Assembly: GCF_900114655.1 (NCBI RefSeq)
Contig: NZ_FOTT01000013.1
Location: 1-64,000, forward strand
DNA from: Candidatus Frackibacter sp. WG13
GTDB taxonomy: Bacteria > Bacillota > Halanaerobiia > Halobacteroidales > Acetohalobiaceae
Direction: 5' to 3'
DNA length: 64,000 nucleotides
Shown: in pieces, positions 7,467 through 17,276 of the stretch
How positions within the stretch are numbered: position 1 is the first letter of the stretch
How the letters are laid out: each line of letters begins with the position of its first letter
Notes under the pieces: generated by a model
Seen by the model: the letters and a program-made list of their open reading frames with translations, nothing else
Databases searched by the model: none
Told to the model about the DNA's origin: nothing
Position numbers and translations under genes: made by a program

Positions 7467-8021
7467 ATGAATTATAAAAGAAAGTTATCTTTAATTATAG
7501 TTTTAGTTAGTATTTTATTCTTAGTAGGTTGTAGTCAATTAAGTTTTAAAAAAGGTACAGGCTCTGAGCAAACAAAGGAAGAAATTAATAATATACCTAT
7601 TAAACCACAAGTAGGTTTTAGGGCTCCTGATTTTACTTTAACAGATTTAAATGGTAAACAAGTTAGTTTATCAGATTTTCGTGGTAAGCAAGTCGTTTTT
7701 ATTAACTTCTGGGCAAGTTGGTGTCCACCGTGTAGAGCTGAGATGCCTTATATTGAAGAAGTTCACCAAGAAGGCAAAGATAAAGTTAAGGTATTAGCAG
7801 TAAATTTAAAAGAGTCTAAATCTAAAGTACAGAATTTTGTAGAAAAGAATGATTATAACTTTACAGTTTTATTAGATAAAACCGGAGAAATAGCTAATAA
7901 TTACTTAGTACGAGGAATTCCAAAGACAGTAATAGTTGATAAGAATGGAATTATTAAAGCACAACATGTTGGCGCAATGAATAAAGATCAGATGAATAAA
8001 TTAATTAACAAAGCATTTTAG
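7467..8021 (+). CDS. TlpA/ResA-like thiol-disulfide oxidoreductase, lipoprotein
   Basis: A 184-residue thioredoxin-fold protein anchored outside the membrane. A signal peptide ends in the lipobox LVGC with C22 as the lipidated residue. The redox motif WCPPC has cysteines C86 and C89, and the cis-proline lies in RGIPKT (150-154). An AhpC/TSA-like start ([15 protein letters not shown]) places it among ResA/TlpA proteins. It should accept electrons from CcdA and reduce the CxxCH cysteines of apocytochrome c; the triheme cytochrome gene follows immediately. ATG 7467 has GGAAGGTGAT upstream. Confidence 0.88.
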   Translation: MNYKRKLSLIIVLVSILFLVGCSQLSFKKGTGSEQTKEEINNIPIKPQVGFRAPDFTLTDLNGKQVSLSDFRGKQVVFINFWASWCPPCRAEMPYIEEVHQEGKDKVKVLAVNLKESKSKVQNFVEKNDYNFTVLLDKTGEIANNYLVRGIPKTVIVDKNGIIKAQHVGAMNKDQMNKLINKAF

Positions 8022-8137
8022 GACATATGACCTAGGAAATTAAGGACAAAAGACTCTTTTACCATTAAATGTAATGTAATACAATATTAGTAACGAAAGT
8101 ACTAAATTAAAATTTAGTGGTAAGGAGGTGGCGTAAA

Positions 8138-8527
8138 ATGAAGAAGGGGTTATTAATTTTATTTACATTAGTACTAATAGTTTCATTAATGGGTACTATA
8201 TCACTTGCTAAATCAGTAGAAGATTTAGTAACTAATAATGGTGACTGTAGTACTTGTCATCAACCAGGGACAGACGATAGTCTGGAAAGTATTCTTACAA
8301 ATGGACATATGCCTGTTGATAATGCTGATGAAGATGGAGTAAAGGCTTGCTTAAAGTGTCATGGTCAATTTGCAAGTGATATAGGTAATACTCTTCATAA
8401 GAAGCATTTAGTAGGAACTCCTGATAGTAATGAATTTTTAGCAGGGGTAAAATCTGGTGAGAACAATTGTGTAAGTTGTCACGATTTCAAAGTTAAAAGT
8501 GGGAAAGTGACTGTTAGTGGACTTTAA
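8138..8527 (+). CDS. Small exported triheme cytochrome c
   Basis: A 129-residue protein with a signal peptide (about 1-24, basic start, hydrophobic core, cleavage near LAK) and three haem attachment motifs: CSTCH (37-41), CLKCH (71-75) and CVSCH (111-115). Extra histidines (H57, H87, H90) could be distal ligands. It should be a periplasmic-face or secreted electron carrier matured by the CcdA-TlpA pair upstream. The start is ATG 8138, seven bases after AAGGAGGTGG; a longer frame from GTG 8117 has no ribosome binding site. The redox partner is not visible. It is the last gene of the module. Confidence 0.87.
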   Translation: MKKGLLILFTLVLIVSLMGTISLAKSVEDLVTNNGDCSTCHQPGTDDSLESILTNGHMPVDNADEDGVKACLKCHGQFASDIGNTLHKKHLVGTPDSNEFLAGVKSGENNCVSCHDFKVKSGKVTVSGL

Positions 8528-8552
8528 TTAATGATTATATATTAAACGTATT

Positions 8553-8581
8553 GAGACTTCCTAGCGGAAGTCTCTTTTTTA
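8553..8581 (+). terminator. Terminator after the cytochrome gene
   Basis: A perfect nine-pair stem, GAGACTTCC / GGAAGTCTC, with a TAGC loop and a T6 tail. Confidence 0.92.
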
Positions 8582-8661
8582 TAATAATAATTTTGTTTTT
8601 AAGCAGGATTATTTATGTTTAACTTGAAATATGTATATTGAATTGAAAATTAAATATATTT

Positions 8662-8815
8662 CTACTAGGGGAGCCTAATATATAAGTGCTGAGAAAGAGA
8701 TTAATTACTCTTGACCCTTTGAACCTGATCTAGTCAACTCTAGCGTAGGGAAGTAGTGGATAAATGAAAGTTTAGCCACTGAACTACTTTGTTAGAAGGT
8801 TCGGTGGCTATTTTT
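8662..8815 (+). promoter_or_regulatory. TPP riboswitch with transcription terminator
   Basis: The THI-element aptamer spans about 8662-8758, with the conserved GGGGAGCC, GTGCTGAGA, CCCTTTGAACCTGAT and CGTAGGGAAG blocks. A 12-pair stem (8773-8784 with 8799-8810) plus T tract follows. The bases ACTACTT (about 8784-8790) can pair with AAGTAGT (8751-8757) at the 3' edge of the aptamer, which gives a simple antiterminator that TPP-bound P1 would disrupt. Control is therefore by premature termination, upstream of thiE-thiC. Confidence 0.95.
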
Positions 8816-8856
8816 ATTTATATAATAAAATTTTATGAAGCACTAGGAGGAAAAAG

Positions 8857-9471
8857 ATGAACTTTAAATTATATGTAATCACTAACCAGAGTATTTCACA
8901 AGGTAAGAGTAATTTAGAAGTAGTTAAAGAGGATATTGCTGGAGGGGCAGATATTATTCAGCTGCGTGAAAAGAATATGTCTGCTAAAGAATTAGTAGCA
9001 ATGGGAATTGAGCTCAAGAAGATTACTGCTAGAAAAGGAATTCCATTGATAGTTAATGATAGGGTGGATATAGCATTAGCTATTAATGCTAATGGAGTGC
9101 ATTTGGGTCAGGATGATCTTCCTATTAAAGAAGCAAGAAAGATACTAGGTAGAGATAAGATTATTGGCATCTCTACACATAGTCTAGAACAAGCTAAAGA
9201 GGCTGAAGCTAATGGGGCAGACTATATTGGAGTTGGTCCTGTCTTTGCTACTCAAACTAAGCCAGATTATACTCCAGTGGGCTTAGATTTAGTGAAGAAG
9301 GTTAGTAATGAAGTTAATATTCCTTTTGTAGCTATTGGTGGTATAAAAATAGACAATGTAGGGCAAGTACTTAATGTAGGAGTAGATAGAGTTGCTGTTG
9401 TTTCAGGGATAGTAGCAGCTGATAATGTAAAATTAGCAACTAAAGGTTATTATGAAAAGATATCAAAGTGA
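8857..9471 (+). CDS. thiE: Thiamine-phosphate synthase ThiE
   Basis: A 204-residue TIM-barrel enzyme that joins HMP-pyrophosphate to thiazole phosphate, giving thiamine phosphate. Family motifs are in order: GADIIQLREKN (about 30-40) for pyrophosphate and substrate, VNDRVDIA (about 67-74), HLGQDDLP (about 82-89), and GVGPVFATQTKP (about 127-138). The length is normal. It is the first gene behind the TPP riboswitch, with ATG 8857 after AGGAGGAAAA. It precedes thiC in what looks like a two-gene unit. Confidence 0.95.
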   Translation: MNFKLYVITNQSISQGKSNLEVVKEDIAGGADIIQLREKNMSAKELVAMGIELKKITARKGIPLIVNDRVDIALAINANGVHLGQDDLPIKEARKILGRDKIIGISTHSLEQAKEAEANGADYIGVGPVFATQTKPDYTPVGLDLVKKVSNEVNIPFVAIGGIKIDNVGQVLNVGVDRVAVVSGIVAADNVKLATKGYYEKISK

Positions 9472-9564
9472 AATTTGAGCAAATTATATTTGTAGAAATG
9501 TAGAGTAGTTGCTTGATTAGATTTTAATCTTTATTAAGTTCTAAATACTAGAGGAGGAATTAAA

Positions 9565-10848
9565 ATGACACAGGTAACAGAGGCAAAAGCAGGAAAAATT
9601 ACACCCATTATGGAAGTAGTAGCTAAGAAGGAAGGAGTAACAGCAGAATTTGTTAGAAAAGGATTAGCGGAAGGAACGATTGTAATTCCAGCTAATAAGA
9701 ATCATAATAATTTAAATCCAAACGGTTTTGGGGAAGGTCTATCAACAAAAGTAAATGCTAATTTTGGTACGTCGGAGGATGATCAAGACCTAGAAAAAGA
9801 ATTAAAGAAATTAGCAGTTGCTGTTGAAGTGGGAGCCGATGCTGTAATGGATCTTTCGACTGGAGAGCAGATTACTGAAACGAGGAGAGAGATATTAGCT
9901 AATTCTAAGGTTCCTTTAGGTACCGTTCCTATCTACCAAGCAACAGTGGAGATATTACAATTAAATAAGGCTATTGTTGATATGACAGTAGAAGATTTAT
10001 TTAGGGTAATAGAAGAACATGCACAAGATGGAGTTGATTTTATTACAGTACATTGTGGGCTAACTTTGGAGACGGTTCGCCATTTAAGAGAAGAAGGACG
10101 GGTTACTGATATAGTAAGTCGTGGTGGGTCGTTTATGACCGGATGGATGTTACATAATGAAGAAGAGAATCCATTATATGAGTATTATGACCGTTTATTA
10201 GATATAGCTTATGAATATGATGTAACTTTAAGTTTAGGCGATGGGTTACGTCCAGGCTGTTTAGCAGATGCAACGGACCGAGCTCAAATCCATGAGCTAT
10301 TAGTCTTAGGTGAATTAGTTGATAGAGCAAGAGAGGCTGATGTGCAAGTTATGGTAGAGGGACCTGGTCATGTACCGTATGATCAGATTGAAACTAATAT
10401 TAAGATTCAAAAAGAATTATGTAAAGGGGCTCCTTTCTATGTTTTAGGTCCATTAGTGACTGATATTGCTTTAGGATATGATCATATTACTTCTGCTATT
10501 GGTGGTACTCTAGCAGCTACTGCTGGCGCTGACTTCTTATGCTATGTAACTCCTGCTGAACATATTGGTCTACCGAGTGTTGAGGACGTAAGGGAAGGAG
10601 TTATTGCCTCTAAGATAGCTGCTCATGCGGCTGATATTGCTAAAGGTATCCCTGGGGCTAGAGAGAGAGATTTAGAGATGGCACAAGCTAGAAAATCGTT
10701 AGATTGGGAGAAGCAGATTGAATTAGCCATTGATCCTAAGAAAGCTAAGGAATCAAGAACTGAACATAATCAAAGCTTAAAGGATGAAGAAACCTGTACC
10801 ATGTGTGGGTCATATTGTGCTATGAAGGTAGTAGATGAAGCATTATAA
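9565..10848 (+). CDS. thiC: Phosphomethylpyrimidine synthase ThiC
   Basis: A 427-residue radical SAM enzyme that rearranges aminoimidazole ribotide into HMP phosphate, the pyrimidine branch of thiamine synthesis. The characteristic C-terminal CxxCxxxxC cluster motif is present as CTMCGSYC (C411, C414, C418). The short form without the long N-terminal extension is usual in clostridia. It starts 93 bases after thiE with GGAGGAAT before ATG 9565. The thiazole genes are not in the window, but thiL is on the minus strand at 29077. Confidence 0.96.
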   Translation: MTQVTEAKAGKITPIMEVVAKKEGVTAEFVRKGLAEGTIVIPANKNHNNLNPNGFGEGLSTKVNANFGTSEDDQDLEKELKKLAVAVEVGADAVMDLSTGEQITETRREILANSKVPLGTVPIYQATVEILQLNKAIVDMTVEDLFRVIEEHAQDGVDFITVHCGLTLETVRHLREEGRVTDIVSRGGSFMTGWMLHNEEENPLYEYYDRLLDIAYEYDVTLSLGDGLRPGCLADATDRAQIHELLVLGELVDRAREADVQVMVEGPGHVPYDQIETNIKIQKELCKGAPFYVLGPLVTDIALGYDHITSAIGGTLAATAGADFLCYVTPAEHIGLPSVEDVREGVIASKIAAHAADIAKGIPGARERDLEMAQARKSLDWEKQIELAIDPKKAKESRTEHNQSLKDEETCTMCGSYCAMKVVDEAL

Positions 10849-10963
10849 GTGATTACAAATATTAATAATATTAGAGACTTATTTTTGAATTATCATAATT
10901 TCGATTCTGTGTTTTGGTTATGTTAAAGGGGAAGGTCTGTTTTAAAGTTAGGGGGTTAGTCAA

Positions 10964-11965
10964 ATGGATTTCAGTCTTAAAAAGATAGTCATATTTGTTT
11001 TGGTTGGTCTTTTGGTTGGTTTACTCTTATTAGGTGGTATTGGATATCTAATAGTTAATACTTTTACTGCCCAACCACAGAAAGCCAATGAGAATATAGC
11101 TGTAATTAATGTTAGTGGTCCAATTGTTAGTGGTGGTAGTAGTTCATTTCTTGGTGAAGTTCAAGCTAATGCTAATGAGATCATGCGTCAAATTAATCGA
11201 GCTAAGGAAGATGACACGGTTAAGGCTATCTTATTAAAGGTTAATACTCCAGGAGGGAGTTCAGCTGCCTCTGATGCTATTTACAGAGAGCTTAAAAAGT
11301 TTAAGAAGAGCGGTAAACCGATTGTAGTTTCTATGGGAGATGTTGCTGCATCAGGTGGTTATTATGTATCGGCAATTGCTGATACGATTTATGCTAATCC
11401 TGCTACTATCACTGGAAGTATCGGTGTAATTATGCAGTTTCAGAATTTAGAGGAGTTATACAATAAGATAGGAGTTAGACCGGTAACCTTTAAAAGTGGT
11501 CCATATAAAGATATGGGAAGCCCAAGTAGAGACTTAACTGAGGAAGAGAAAGAAATTTTACAGAATATGATTGATAGGATTTATGAGGAATTTGTTGATG
11601 TAGTAGTAGAAGGAAGAGGAATGTCGAAAGAGAAAGTAAAAGAGATAGCTAATGGCAGAATTTATACCGGAAAGAAAGCTAAAGAATTGGGATTAGTTGA
11701 TAAATTAGGTACTTTTTATGATGCAAGAGATAAGACAGCTAAGTTAGCAGGAATAGAAGGAAAACCCAATTTAATCTATTATAATCAATCATCACCTTTA
11801 AAACGCTTATTAAGTTCTGTAACTCAATTAATAACATATACAATATTTGAAGAGAACGTTAAATCTAATTTAAAGCTAAATTCAAATACTAAACAAGAGT
11901 TGTATAAAAAACTTTTAATTGAGCAGCAGAATAACTATCTACAAGATTTACAGTTGCAATATTAA
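10964..11965 (+). CDS. sppA: Signal peptide peptidase SppA
   Basis: A 333-residue membrane-anchored serine protease of the short gram-positive SppA type, which degrades cleaved signal peptides. One N-terminal transmembrane helix (about 8-33) is followed by the protease domain. The nucleophile is S130 in GDVAASGGYY, and the general-base lysine is K182 in SGPYKDMG. The last 60 residues are less conserved and carry many Asn/Gln/Lys. ATG 10964 has AGGGGG upstream. It is monocistronic as far as can be seen. Confidence 0.92.
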   Translation: MDFSLKKIVIFVLVGLLVGLLLLGGIGYLIVNTFTAQPQKANENIAVINVSGPIVSGGSSSFLGEVQANANEIMRQINRAKEDDTVKAILLKVNTPGGSSAASDAIYRELKKFKKSGKPIVVSMGDVAASGGYYVSAIADTIYANPATITGSIGVIMQFQNLEELYNKIGVRPVTFKSGPYKDMGSPSRDLTEEEKEILQNMIDRIYEEFVDVVVEGRGMSKEKVKEIANGRIYTGKKAKELGLVDKLGTFYDARDKTAKLAGIEGKPNLIYYNQSSPLKRLLSSVTQLITYTIFEENVKSNLKLNSNTKQELYKKLLIEQQNNYLQDLQLQY

Positions 11966-11977
11966 AGCTAAGCTAAT

Positions 11978-12040
11978 TTTATGATTAGATTTTGAGTATC
12001 ATTAACGCGAAATTTTTGATCAGCAGCAACTAATTATGCA
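11978..12040 (+). repeat. Dispersed ~60-bp intergenic repeat, copy 2
   Basis: It contains ATGATTAGATTTTGAGTAT early and AGCAGCAACTAATTATG at the end, matching copy 1 (7368-7427, opposite strand) and copy 3 (55966-56027). Its ends are inverted repeats (ATGATTAG / CTAATTAT). It follows the sppA stop closely. Confidence 0.6.
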
Positions 12041-12080
12041 AGAGTCTTAGTTAAATTCAAGTTTAAATTATAAATATTGC

Positions 12081-12109
12081 TTGCATTTTAACTAGAAATA
12101 TTATATAAT
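12081..12109 (+). promoter_or_regulatory. Sigma-A promoter of the serine operon
   Basis: TTGCAT at 12081-12086 and TATAAT at 12104-12109 with a 17-base spacer, about 45 bases before the T-box leader. Confidence 0.65.
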
Positions 12110-12149
12110 GCTTTTTAACACGACTTAAAAATTATAATTAAAGATGATT

Positions 12150-12398
12150 TAAACACGATGATTGGGAATAGTAGGCCTTATTTTGGTTCGAGAGAGTTGG
12201 TGGTTGGTGTGAACCAATACCAAAAGAGGTTGAATCCGCCTAGGAGTGATTAGTGAATTCAAGCTAAATCGGTAATGACACCGTTATCTGTCATAAGAGT
12301 GGGTTGCTATAAAGACCAATTAGGGTGGCACCACGGGAAGATAATTATCTCTCGCCCCTAACAATTTGAATCTAAGTTGTTAGGCGTGAGAGTTTTTT
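12150..12398 (+). promoter_or_regulatory. Serine T-box leader
   Basis: The T-box sequence AGGGTGGCACCACGGG is at 12322-12337. Stem I shows the AGAGAG and GGTTGGTGTGAA loop motifs. In the specifier loop, GAA-TCC-GCC places the codon UCC (Ser) at 12235-12237. The T-box reads TGGC, which would pair with a GCCA tRNA 3' end; the tRNA-Ser genes downstream all end in GCCA. The terminator stem is about 12349-12364 with 12376-12391 and a T6 tail. Uncharged tRNA-Ser should allow read-through into the aminotransferase-serA-serS operon. Confidence 0.93.
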
Positions 12399-12453
12399 AT
12401 ATTTATACAACATTAATTTAAAATTTATGAGTATTAGAGAAGGGAGTTGAAGG

Positions 12454-13620
12454 ATGATGAAGGAAAAACGAACATTAATGTTGCCTGGTCCAACGCCAAT
12501 TCCAGAACAAGCTCGTTTGGCTGCAGCAGAGGAGATAATCGGCCATCGAGAACCAGAATGTGATGAATTAATAGAAGAAGTGGTTAATGGCTTAAAGTAT
12601 GTCTTTCAAACAGAGAATGATGTATTAGTCTTAACCTGTTCTGGAACAGGAGGATTAGAGGCATCACTTGCTAATACTTTATCGGCTGGTGATAAAGTAT
12701 TGTCGCTTTGTACTGGAGCTTTTGGTGAAAGGTATGCAACAATTGCTGAAAAATATGGATTAGATGTAGAGAGGATTAATTTTGAGTGGGGGACAGCTGT
12801 AGATGTAGATAAAGTAAGAGAAAGGTTAGAGGAAGATGAGATTGGTGAAATTAAAGCCATTCTAATGACTCATAATGAAACATCTACAGGAGTGATGAAT
12901 CATCCACAGGCAATAGGTGAATTAGCTACTAAACATGATACTTTACTTTTAGTAGATGCTGTTAGCTCACTAGGAGGAATGGAGATGAAGACTGATGAAT
13001 GGGGTATAGATGTAGTTGTAACCTCATCACAGAAGGCCTTAATGACTGCGCCTGGTTTATGTTTAGTTAGCGTGAGTGAGAAGGCTTTAAAAGCAGGTGA
13101 GGATTCAGATTTACCTAAGTTTTATTGGGATTTCAAACGGGCAAAAGATCGTTACGACCGTGATTCTCAAACACCATCTACTCCAGCAATTGCTACTTTA
13201 TATACCCTAAGGGAAGTATTAAAGGAGATTAAAGATGAAGGGATAGAGAATGTCTTTGCACGGCATAGGATAGTAACCAAAGCTATTCGTAAAGCAATGG
13301 AGGCTATAGGGTTAGAATTATTAGTTGATGATGAAGTAGCCTCAAAGACAGTAACGGCAGTTAAAGTTCCAGAAGATATTGAGTATAGTACTCTTCGTCA
13401 AAAGTTGAAAGACGATTATAATGTTTATATTACTGGTAGCAAAGGAAAGCTTAAAGGTAAAGTCTTTAGAATTGGACATATGGGGAATGTAAGTAGAACT
13501 GATATTTTATCTACTATTTCAGCAATCGAAATGGTATTGAAAGAAGAAGGATTTAAATTAGAGTTAGGTATAGGTCTAAAATCAGCACAGAAAGTATTTT
13601 ATGAGGAGGAGAGTAGTTAA
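12454..13620 (+). CDS. Class V aminotransferase, probable phosphoserine/serine aminotransferase
   Basis: A 388-residue PLP enzyme of the alanine-glyoxylate / serine-pyruvate aminotransferase group. The Schiff-base lysine is K194 in TSSQKALM, and the cofactor aspartate lies in LLVDAVSSLGG (about 166-176). The opening LMLPGPTPIP is typical of this group. Position is the main clue to its role: it is first after a serine T-box, overlaps serA by one base (TAATG) and precedes serS. It therefore probably supplies the aminotransferase step of serine synthesis in place of a classic SerC. A serine-glyoxylate or alanine-glyoxylate role is possible. ATG 12454 follows AGGGAGTTGAAGG. Confidence 0.85.
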   Translation: MMKEKRTLMLPGPTPIPEQARLAAAEEIIGHREPECDELIEEVVNGLKYVFQTENDVLVLTCSGTGGLEASLANTLSAGDKVLSLCTGAFGERYATIAEKYGLDVERINFEWGTAVDVDKVRERLEEDEIGEIKAILMTHNETSTGVMNHPQAIGELATKHDTLLLVDAVSSLGGMEMKTDEWGIDVVVTSSQKALMTAPGLCLVSVSEKALKAGEDSDLPKFYWDFKRAKDRYDRDSQTPSTPAIATLYTLREVLKEIKDEGIENVFARHRIVTKAIRKAMEAIGLELLVDDEVASKTVTAVKVPEDIEYSTLRQKLKDDYNVYITGSKGKLKGKVFRIGHMGNVSRTDILSTISAIEMVLKEEGFKLELGIGLKSAQKVFYEEESS

Positions 13621-15203
13621 TGAAAGTATTAGTTAGTGATAATATTTCGGAAGCAGGAATTGATATTTTAAAGGATAATGAGATAGACGTTACTTTTGAC
13701 ACTGAATTATCTTATGAGGAACTTTTAGAGGAGATTGGTAAGTATGATGGTATCATTTTAAGAAGTATGACTCCTTTAAATGAAGAAGTATTAAGTCAGG
13801 CCGATAACTTAAAAGTAATTGCTAGAGCAGGTTCAGGTTATGATAATATTGATGTAGATGCTGCATCTAAGCAAGGAATTGTTGTTTTGAATACACCAGG
13901 GCAGAATACTATCTCTGCTGCTGAACAGACTATGGCTTTGATGCTAGGTCTATCTAGAAATGTACCACAAGCCAATGATGCTTTACATAAAGGTGTTTGG
14001 GATAGAAATAAGTATATGGGTGTAGAGCTGAATGGTAAGACACTAGGTATTATCGGATTAGGGAGAGTTGGAGGTAATGTTGCGACTAGAGCTAAAGCAT
14101 TTAATATGGAAGTTATAGCTAATGATCCTTATATTCCGACTGAAAGAGGAAAGAAGTTAGGGGTAGAGTTAGTAAGTTTTAAAGAAATTTTACAGAGATC
14201 TGATTATATTACAATTCATACTCCATTGACTGATGAGACTTATCATATTTTAGGTAAGAAAGAGTTTGCTCAGATGCAAGATGGAGTAAGGATATTAAAC
14301 GTTGCTCGTGGTAAGAATGTTGATACTCATGCTTTAGCTGAAGCGATAAAAGAAGGTAAGGTTGTAGGAGCAGCTCTTGATGTACATGAAGAGGAACCAT
14401 TAGATGTAGAACATCCGTTATTAGGATTAGAAGATAAAGTAATTGTTTCACCACATCTAGGTGGTACTACTGTAGAGGCTATGGATAATGTAGCGATCGA
14501 TGCTGCTAAACAGGCAATTAGTGTACTTGAAGGTGGACTGCCACGAACTCCATTAAATGTACCTACTTTACAGCCAGAAGCTATGGAACAGATAAAGCCG
14601 CATGTGATGTTAGCTGAAAAGTTAGGTTCTTTCTATGCCCAATGGGGGGAAGGAAGAATTAAAGAATTAAAGATAACGTATAATGGTGATATAGCTAAGC
14701 AAGAGGTTAGCCCGGTTACTACTGCTTTATTAAAAGGTTTATTAAATCCAATCTTAGATGTAGCAGTTAACCTAGTAAACGCATCATTAATTGCTGAAGA
14801 GCGGGGGATTAATGTTACAGAGAGTAAAAGTTCATCTATAGATAAATATTCTAATCTAATCACTTTAGAAGTAGTTACTGAAGAAGGAACTAATAAGTTG
14901 GCTGGTACTGTATTTAACGAATCTGACTTAAGAATAGTTAATATTAATGATTATCATGTTGACGCTGTGCCAGAAGGAAAATTATTAGTTTCAACTCATA
15001 CTGATAAACCAGGTATTTTAGGTAATTTTGGTACTATATTAGGAGAAGATGGTGTTAATATCGCTAACATGCAACTAGGACGTCATGATATAGGCGGCAT
15101 GGCAGTAATGGTGATGAGTATAGATAGTGAAATAACTGACCAAACTAAAGAAAAACTCTTAAATATTAATGGAATTTCTGAAGTTAAAGAAGTTAATCTA
15201 TAA
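13620..15203 (+). CDS. serA: D-3-phosphoglycerate dehydrogenase SerA
   Basis: A 527-residue NAD-dependent enzyme that commits 3-phosphoglycerate to serine synthesis. It is the long form: catalytic and Rossmann domains (1-315, GLGRVGG at 147-153, catalytic His in SPHLGGTT near 280), an intervening allosteric-substrate-binding-like domain (about 320-450) and a C-terminal ACT domain (about 455-527, with THTDKPGILGNFG) that usually mediates serine feedback inhibition. The one-base overlap with the preceding aminotransferase suggests translational coupling. It is regulated transcriptionally by the serine T-box. Confidence 0.95.
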   Translation: MKVLVSDNISEAGIDILKDNEIDVTFDTELSYEELLEEIGKYDGIILRSMTPLNEEVLSQADNLKVIARAGSGYDNIDVDAASKQGIVVLNTPGQNTISAAEQTMALMLGLSRNVPQANDALHKGVWDRNKYMGVELNGKTLGIIGLGRVGGNVATRAKAFNMEVIANDPYIPTERGKKLGVELVSFKEILQRSDYITIHTPLTDETYHILGKKEFAQMQDGVRILNVARGKNVDTHALAEAIKEGKVVGAALDVHEEEPLDVEHPLLGLEDKVIVSPHLGGTTVEAMDNVAIDAAKQAISVLEGGLPRTPLNVPTLQPEAMEQIKPHVMLAEKLGSFYAQWGEGRIKELKITYNGDIAKQEVSPVTTALLKGLLNPILDVAVNLVNASLIAEERGINVTESKSSSIDKYSNLITLEVVTEEGTNKLAGTVFNESDLRIVNINDYHVDAVPEGKLLVSTHTDKPGILGNFGTILGEDGVNIANMQLGRHDIGGMAVMVMSIDSEITDQTKEKLLNINGISEVKEVNL

Positions 15204-15230
15204 TATAATGAACTGTAAGAGGAGGGCTAG

Positions 15231-16508
<1,278 letters not shown>

Positions 16509-16531
16509 GTTAAAAAGAATTAAAAATGATA

Positions 16532-16560
16532 TTGACAATCCCTAAAGCTTATGTTATACT
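16532..16560 (+). promoter_or_regulatory. Promoter of the first tRNA-Ser pair
   Basis: TTGACA (16532-16537), a 17-base spacer and TATACT (16555-16560), about 20 bases before the tRNA. Confidence 0.75.
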
Positions 16561-16580
16561 TTTCTATGTGTTAAATGGAT

Positions 16581-16666
16581 GGAGGGATGACCGAACGGCA
16601 AGGGGCTAGACTTGAAATCTAGTGAAGGCGAAAGCTGTCTGGGTTCGAATCCCAGTCCCTCCGCCA
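16581..16666 (+). tRNA. tRNA-Ser (anticodon TGA), copy 1
   Basis: Acceptor GGAGGGA pairs with TCCCTCC. Anticodon loop CTTGAAA. The variable arm is long, discriminator G and encoded CCA. Identical to the gene at 16983. Confidence 0.97.
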
Positions 16667-16675
16667 TCATAATGC

Positions 16676-16769
16676 GGAGAAGTACCCAAGTCAGGTTGAA
16701 GGGGACGGTTTGCTAAATCGTTAGGTCGCTCTAAGCGGCGCGAGGGTTCAAATCCCTCCTTCTCCGCCA
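16676..16769 (+). tRNA. tRNA-Ser (anticodon GCT), copy 1
   Basis: Acceptor GGAGAAG pairs with CTTCTCC. Anticodon loop TTGCTAA. The long variable arm (TAGGTCGCTCTAAGCGGCG) and encoded GCCA end are present. Identical to the gene at 17078. Confidence 0.97.
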
Positions 16770-16791
16770 TTTAAAACTTAATGAAATTAAG

Positions 16792-16819
16792 AAATCATCC
16801 TGTAACAAGGGTGATTTTT
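16792..16819 (+). terminator. Terminator after the first tRNA pair
   Basis: Stem AATCATCC / GGGTGATT with an eight-base loop and a short T tail, 22 bases after the tRNA. Confidence 0.6.
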
Positions 16820-16933
16820 ACAATAAATGGCACTTGACTTATGATGTATTTATATGTTAGTATATTAGATGTGCCAGTTAGAAAGTTCCTGATTGCTAGG
16901 GAAGGTTATAAAGTGTTTGTAAATACTTTTATC

Positions 16934-16962
16934 TTGACAACTTTTTGATAATGGTATATAAT
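16934..16962 (+). promoter_or_regulatory. Promoter of the second tRNA cluster
   Basis: TTGACA (16934-16939), a 17-base spacer and TATAAT (16957-16962). It is a consensus sigma-A promoter 20 bases before the second tRNA-Ser(TGA). Confidence 0.85.
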
Positions 16963-16982
16963 AGTCGAGCAAGTAAATATGT

Positions 16983-17068
16983 GGAGGGATGACCGAACGG
17001 CAAGGGGCTAGACTTGAAATCTAGTGAAGGCGAAAGCTGTCTGGGTTCGAATCCCAGTCCCTCCGCCA
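16983..17068 (+). tRNA. tRNA-Ser (anticodon TGA), copy 2
   Basis: Base-for-base repeat of the tRNA at 16581-16666, with the same nine-base gap before the following tRNA-Ser(GCT). This points to a recent tandem duplication of the pair. Confidence 0.97.
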
Positions 17069-17077
17069 TCATAATGT

Positions 17078-17171
17078 GGAGAAGTACCCAAGTCAGGTTG
17101 AAGGGGACGGTTTGCTAAATCGTTAGGTCGCTCTAAGCGGCGCGAGGGTTCAAATCCCTCCTTCTCCGCCA
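17078..17171 (+). tRNA. tRNA-Ser (anticodon GCT), copy 2
   Basis: Same sequence as the tRNA at 16676-16769. Loop TTGCTAA, long variable arm, encoded CCA. Confidence 0.97.
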
Positions 17172-17179
17172 TTTAATAA

Positions 17180-17256
17180 GCGCCCGTAGCTCAACTGGAT
17201 AGAGTAACTGACTACGAATCAGGAGGTTGGAGGTTCGACTCCTCCCGGGCGCGCCA
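17180..17256 (+). tRNA. tRNA-Arg (anticodon ACG)
   Basis: Acceptor GCGCCCG pairs with CGGGCGC; discriminator G, encoded CCA. Anticodon loop CTACGAA. A34 of this tRNA is the substrate of TadA, whose gene starts 20 bases downstream. Confidence 0.96.
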
Positions 17257-17276
17257 TTCTATAACTAGGTGATAAG

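Noticed and set aside
8117-8137. Longer start (GTG 8117) for the triheme cytochrome
   Set aside because: It would place the ribosome binding site AAGGAGGTGG inside the coding region and would put a basic stretch before the signal peptide; ATG 8138 is well placed.
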